Positions 44,412 through 49,469 of a DNA stretch of 49,469 nt are shown here, piece after piece. The notes under the pieces are model-generated. The model worked only from the letters and a program-made list of their open reading frames with translations, ran no database searches and was not told the origin of the DNA. Each line of letters opens with the position of its first letter. Within the stretch, counting starts at the first letter, position 1. Location of the stretch: assembly GCA_028687575.1 (NCBI GenBank), contig JAQTZW010000017.1, positions 1 to 49,469 of the forward strand, given 5' to 3'. Source of the DNA: Gallionella sp. (GTDB lineage Bacteria > Pseudomonadota > Gammaproteobacteria > Burkholderiales > Gallionellaceae). The translations under genes and the position numbers were made by a program.

Positions 44412-45887
44412 CTATATTTTGACGAGCTTGAGATTGACACCCTGTGACTTCCACTGCTTCACCTCATCCTGCAATGCAGTTTCGGTCAACGGACTCTGCT
44501 TCAACCAGTCGGCATCCAGCGCGAGGCAATACTTGCCATTCTCAATGCTCGCTTGCATGACGGGCAGGGCGACATCGGTGCGATTGCGATAAAACAACGC
44601 CGCCAGCCGCAGACTTATCGCAAGCGTAATATCTTCCTGCGCTACCAGCGCCCCCTGCAACTTCTTCAGACCGCCACGATGTGCCAGTGCCAGCAAGCTC
44701 ATGCGCGCCTGCTCTTTTTTGGAAAAACCGGGCATATCAGCGTTGGCAAGAATGTAAGCCGTATGCCTGTGATAACCACTATGCGCCACACGAATACCGA
44801 CACCATGCAGATTGGCCACCCATCCCAACACCTGCAACGCCGATTCGCTTGGTGCCTCCCCGAAGAATTCCCGCGCCAGCTTGTCGGAGAGTTTGGCAAC
44901 GCGTGCCGCTTGAGCGGGCACGACATGATAGCGGCGCATGAAATGTTGCACGGTCACATCACGCATGTCGTTGTTGTGAAAACGCCCCCACAGGTCGTAC
45001 AGCACGCCCTCACGCAACGCACTGAGCGCCACCTGCATACGCGTGATACCCAACTCGCAGAAGGCCGCATACATAATGGCAAAACCGCCCGGCAATGAAG
45101 GTAGGCGATCCTCGCGCAAGCCCTGCAAACCCAGTTTACGCACATCACCCGCATCAATCAGGCGGGCGCGCAGCTTATCTAATCCTGCACGGGTAATCCC
45201 ACCGTTGCTGTAGCCATTTTGTTCGAGTATCTCGCCGATAGCCTTGGCCGTACCGGACGAGCCGAGCGCACGTTGCCACTGCCCTCTGTATTCAGCAACG
45301 ATAGACTGCAATTCGTTACGTGCAGCGATCTCTGCCTTTTCCATCGCCCGCTTGGAAATCTTGCCATCCGGAAAATATCGCGTGCTGTAACTGACGCAGC
45401 CCATGTACAGGCTCTCCAGCTTGATCGGCTCCAGACCGTTGCCAACGATAAACTCGGTGGAACCGCCACCGATGTCCATCACCAGCAGGTTGTCGTCCGT
45501 TTGCGGCAGGCCGTGCGCCACGCCAAGGTAAATCATGCGCGCTTCTTCGCGTCCTGCAATCACTTCAATTGGAAAACCCAGCACCTTCTCGGCGCGTGCA
45601 ATAAATTCCGGCGCGTTCACCGCGACGCGCAGCGAATTGGTACCGACCGCACGTACCGCCTCGCGCGGCAAATCACGCAATCGCTCGGCAAACCTGCCCA
45701 ACGCATCCAGCGCACGCCGCTGTGCGGCCATATCCAGGCGATTGTCTTCTGTCAGGCCAGCCGCCAGTCGCACCGGTTCGCGCAAACCATCCAGCATGTA
45801 GAGCTGATCGCCTTCCACTCTCGCCACCTGGAGGCGAAAACTGTTCGACCCCATATCTACGGCAGCAAGAAAGGTAGGCTGTTCCAT
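44412..45887 (-). CDS. ppx: Exopolyphosphatase (Ppx/GppA family)
   Basis: A 491-residue ASKHA-fold phosphatase. The N-terminal VDMGSNSFRLQVARVEG, VMDIGGGSTEFIVG and GSSGTAKAIGEI motifs form the nucleotide/phosphate site. A C-terminal HD-like helical region follows (GVGIRVAHSGYHRHTAYILA). Members release phosphate from polyphosphate or convert pppGpp to ppGpp; the pairing with phoU favours the polyphosphate role. It starts within the phoU stop (TAATG), so the two are coupled. Confidence 0.95.
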   Translation of the reverse strand: MEQPTFLAAVDMGSNSFRLQVARVEGDQLYMLDGLREPVRLAAGLTEDNRLDMAAQRRALDALGRFAERLRDLPREAVRAVGTNSLRVAVNAPEFIARAEKVLGFPIEVIAGREEARMIYLGVAHGLPQTDDNLLVMDIGGGSTEFIVGNGLEPIKLESLYMGCVSYSTRYFPDGKISKRAMEKAEIAARNELQSIVAEYRGQWQRALGSSGTAKAIGEILEQNGYSNGGITRAGLDKLRARLIDAGDVRKLGLQGLREDRLPSLPGGFAIMYAAFCELGITRMQVALSALREGVLYDLWGRFHNNDMRDVTVQHFMRRYHVVPAQAARVAKLSDKLAREFFGEAPSESALQVLGWVANLHGVGIRVAHSGYHRHTAYILANADMPGFSKKEQARMSLLALAHRGGLKKLQGALVAQEDITLAISLRLAALFYRNRTDVALPVMQASIENGKYCLALDADWLKQSPLTETALQDEVKQWKSQGVNLKLVKI

Positions 45888-46594
45888 TATCTCTGGACTT
45901 CGCGCTCAATCTCATCCACGGTCACATGGCGCACATCGCGCCCCTTGACCATATAAATGACGTATTCGGCGATATTTTTGGCATGGTCGCCGATGCGCTC
46001 GATAGCTTTGGCAACGAAAAGTATTTCCAGCGAAGTAGAAATAGTACGAGGATCTTCCATCATGAAGGTGATCAGATAACGCATGATGGCGCGAAATTCG
46101 TCATCCACCTGCGCATCCTGACGCACCACTTCGGCAGCCATGTGCACATCCAGTCTGGCAAACGCATCCAGCGACTTGCGCAACATATCCACGGCGATCT
46201 CCGATGCACGCTTGATCTCATGATAGCGTGGGATGGCCAAGCCCTGTTTTTGCGACAGCATTTTGGCCATGCGAGCAATTTTTTCGGCCTCATCGCCGAT
46301 GCGTTCGAGATCAGTGATGGTCTTGACTACCATCATGACCAAGCGCAAGTCACTGGCGGTCGGTTGTCGGCGCGCAATCACCTGACTGCACGCCTCATCA
46401 ATCTTGACCTCCATCGCATTGACGCGATGATCCTCTTCAATCACCCGAGTCATCATCGGTACGTCGCCATTCACCAGAGACAGCACGGCGCTTTTGATCT
46501 GACTCTCCACCAATCCGCCCATTTGCAACACCTGAGCGCGGATAGCTTCAAGCTCGACATCGAACTGTTTGGAGGTGTGATCGTTACTAGGCAT
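45887..46594 (-). CDS. phoU: Phosphate signalling protein PhoU
   Basis: A 235-residue protein with two three-helix PhoU repeats. Metal-binding-type motifs appear around VVKTITDLERIGDEAEKIAR and LFVAKAIERIGDHAKNIAEY. PhoU links the Pst phosphate transporter to the PhoR kinase and damps the Pho response. The pst and phoBR genes are not in the window; coupling with ppx fits a phosphate/polyphosphate function. No convincing Pho box was seen upstream. Confidence 0.96.
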   Translation of the reverse strand: MPSNDHTSKQFDVELEAIRAQVLQMGGLVESQIKSAVLSLVNGDVPMMTRVIEEDHRVNAMEVKIDEACSQVIARRQPTASDLRLVMMVVKTITDLERIGDEAEKIARMAKMLSQKQGLAIPRYHEIKRASEIAVDMLRKSLDAFARLDVHMAAEVVRQDAQVDDEFRAIMRYLITFMMEDPRTISTSLEILFVAKAIERIGDHAKNIAEYVIYMVKGRDVRHVTVDEIEREVQR

Positions 46595-46721
46595 GGGATT
46601 CCTTAAAAATCTGAGAATAAAACTGTAGTTTAGTAAAACAACATGAATGAAATGTTACAACCACCACGCTTGCAGCAGCCTAAAGTGCATGAGCCCGCCG
46701 ATGCAAGCAAGGACGGTTCGC

Positions 46722-47384
46722 TTATGCCGTCATTGTCTTGACGCCTTCGGGAGTACCCAGCAGCAGCACGTCCGCGCAACGGCGCGCGAACAGTCCGTTG
46801 GTCACCACGCCGGCGATATGATCCAGTTCGGTTTCGAGTTCGACCGGATTCAGGATAGAGAGTCCATGGACATCCAGAATGATATTGCCATTGTCGGTAG
46901 TAAAACCCTCGCGCAACTTGACCTGCCCACCCAGCCCCGCCAGCTGTCGCGCAACGGAAGCCTGCGCCATCGGGATCACCTCAATAGGCAACGGAAACTT
47001 GCCCAGCACATCCACCAGCTTGCTGGCATCGCAGACACAAATGAATTTTTTACTGGAAGCCGCAACAATTTTCTCGCGGGTCAGTGCACCGCCGCCGCCC
47101 TTGACCATGTGCATGTGACGAGTAATCTCGTCAGCACCGTCCACATATACCGACAAATCGCCTGCGTCGTTGAGCGACAACACCTCGATACCGTGACCTT
47201 GCAGACGCTTGGCAGATGCCTCAGAACTGGCGACCGCTCCACGAATCTGCCCCTTGATCTTGGCCAATTCGTCAATGAAGAAATTGGCTGTTGAGCCCGT
47301 ACCTACCCCCACAATGCAATCAGCCGGAACATATTCGATTGCAGCCTTGGCTACTGCACGCTTCAAATCGTCTTGACTCATCAT
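46722..47384 (-). CDS. rpiA: Ribose-5-phosphate isomerase A
   Basis: A 220-residue enzyme interconverting ribose-5-P and ribulose-5-P. Conserved are [15 protein letters not shown] (about 26-40), the catalytic VDGADEI segment near 82, and [15 protein letters not shown] near 94. GGGGAAG precedes the ATG at 47384; a second ATG follows at once. Ribulose-5-P is also the substrate of KdsD elsewhere in the window. Monocistronic in appearance and divergent from pgm. Confidence 0.97.
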   Translation of the reverse strand: MMSQDDLKRAVAKAAIEYVPADCIVGVGTGSTANFFIDELAKIKGQIRGAVASSEASAKRLQGHGIEVLSLNDAGDLSVYVDGADEITRHMHMVKGGGGALTREKIVAASSKKFICVCDASKLVDVLGKFPLPIEVIPMAQASVARQLAGLGGQVKLREGFTTDNGNIILDVHGLSILNPVELETELDHIAGVVTNGLFARRCADVLLLGTPEGVKTMTA

Positions 47385-47539
47385 TTTGCTTCCCCACTTT
47401 CAGTATTATTGTTTATGCTCGTAATTATTGCAGGAAATCGCCCCTTTGTGGAAAGTCATCTGCCGTCCTGTGTCCCGCGCCCGATATACGGCAATCCTGC
47501 CGCCCATTCAATCAGGCTGGTGGTAAGATACGAAGCTAA

Positions 47540-49222
<1,683 letters not shown>

Positions 49223-49469
49223 TTTGAGAGCGGGCTGGGGTTCGTACATCACCCCAGCCTACCCATCTGATAATAAAGATATGTGCAACCCACCAATTTG
49301 GATTAGGCAGCATCGGGATTCGGTTTTCGTGTCGCCCATTTTACGTTGAACTAAACCGCTAACGCGGTGGCGCGCTGATTCCTTCTCGTTTTCTTCCGAT
49401 ATCCAAATTACCTTGCTGCAACTCACGTAGAAATCTCCGATCCTTGATCGCGGGGGATGTCCCCGATTC
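49223..49469. other. Stretch after pgm to the window edge
   Basis: A hairpin GGCTGGGG (49233-49240)/CCCCAGCC (49252-49259) follows the pgm stop but lacks a T run. On the minus strand a 36-codon frame enters from the right edge and stops at 49359-49361; another frame is open about as far. Neither can be assigned. Confidence 0.5.

Noticed and set aside
43772..44447. Several open frames around 43772-44447
   Set aside because: They lie over RNase P RNA, whose conserved ends and core explain the sequence.
46595..46680. Pho box upstream of phoU
   Set aside because: TTGTAAC and CATTCAT are present on the minus strand but the spacing and match to CTGTCAT repeats are poor.

Overview
The window reads as a chromosomal segment of a Betaproteobacterium, most likely from the Nitrosomonadales (Gallionellaceae-like). 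This rests on gene order and protein style: rpsU-yqeY-dnaG-rpoD, tyrS/M23 peptidase/anmK/erpA/argC/rpsI/rplM, an unbroken kdsD-kdsC-lptCAB-rpoN-hpf-ptsN-hprK-rapZ cluster, and a complete cbb3 oxidase locus. Genus cannot be fixed from the sequence alone.

Layout. (1) 1-580: the edge of an accessory region. A tyrosine-type integrase gene is cut at codon level by the end of an IS66-family element that runs off the left edge; a tRNA with anticodon CAU (probably tRNA-Ile2) and its terminator adjoin it. (2) 585-5420: tRNA and the macromolecular-synthesis operon rpsU-yqeY-dnaG-rpoD. (3) 5472-13115: tyrS; divergent cell-wall genes (M23 endopeptidase, anmK); erpA; argC; rplM-rpsI; a YdcF-like membrane protein. 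(4) 13135-15177: OsmC-like protein and citramalate synthase. (5) 15186-24505, all on the minus strand: arabinose-5-P isomerase and KDO-8-P phosphatase, lipopolysaccharide export (LptC, LptA, LptB), sigma-54, hibernation factor, nitrogen-PTS EIIA, HPr kinase, RapZ, then a NusG-II-domain protein, a Gx-transporter protein and UbiX. (6) 24657-31062: CPA2 cation/proton antiporter, MutY, AsmA-family protein, acetoacetate-decarboxylase-family protein. (7) 31115-43299: a respiratory, low-oxygen block. HemN and an Fe-S type FNR regulator are divergent around a perfect FNR box; two linked unknown membrane proteins follow fnr; then, on the minus strand, ccoNOQP, a 40-residue membrane protein, ccoG, fixH/ccoH, ccoI and ccoS. 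(8) 43956-49215: RNase P RNA, ppx, phoU, rpiA and phosphoglucomutase.

How it fits together. The largest theme is microaerobic respiration: oxygen-independent haem synthesis, an oxygen-sensing regulator, the high-affinity cbb3 oxidase and its copper and assembly factors lie within 12 kb. A second theme is the envelope, through LPS precursor synthesis and transport, muropeptide recycling and AsmA. No CRISPR array, toxin-antitoxin pair, phage-defence island or secondary-metabolite cluster was seen. The least explained items are the two-gene membrane cassette behind fnr, the 40-residue protein closing the cco structural operon, the NusG-II/Gx pair (which resembles extracellular-electron-transfer accessory genes) with its heptamer repeats, the 57-bp tandem repeat before argC, and the 38-bp dyad built around the FNR box.
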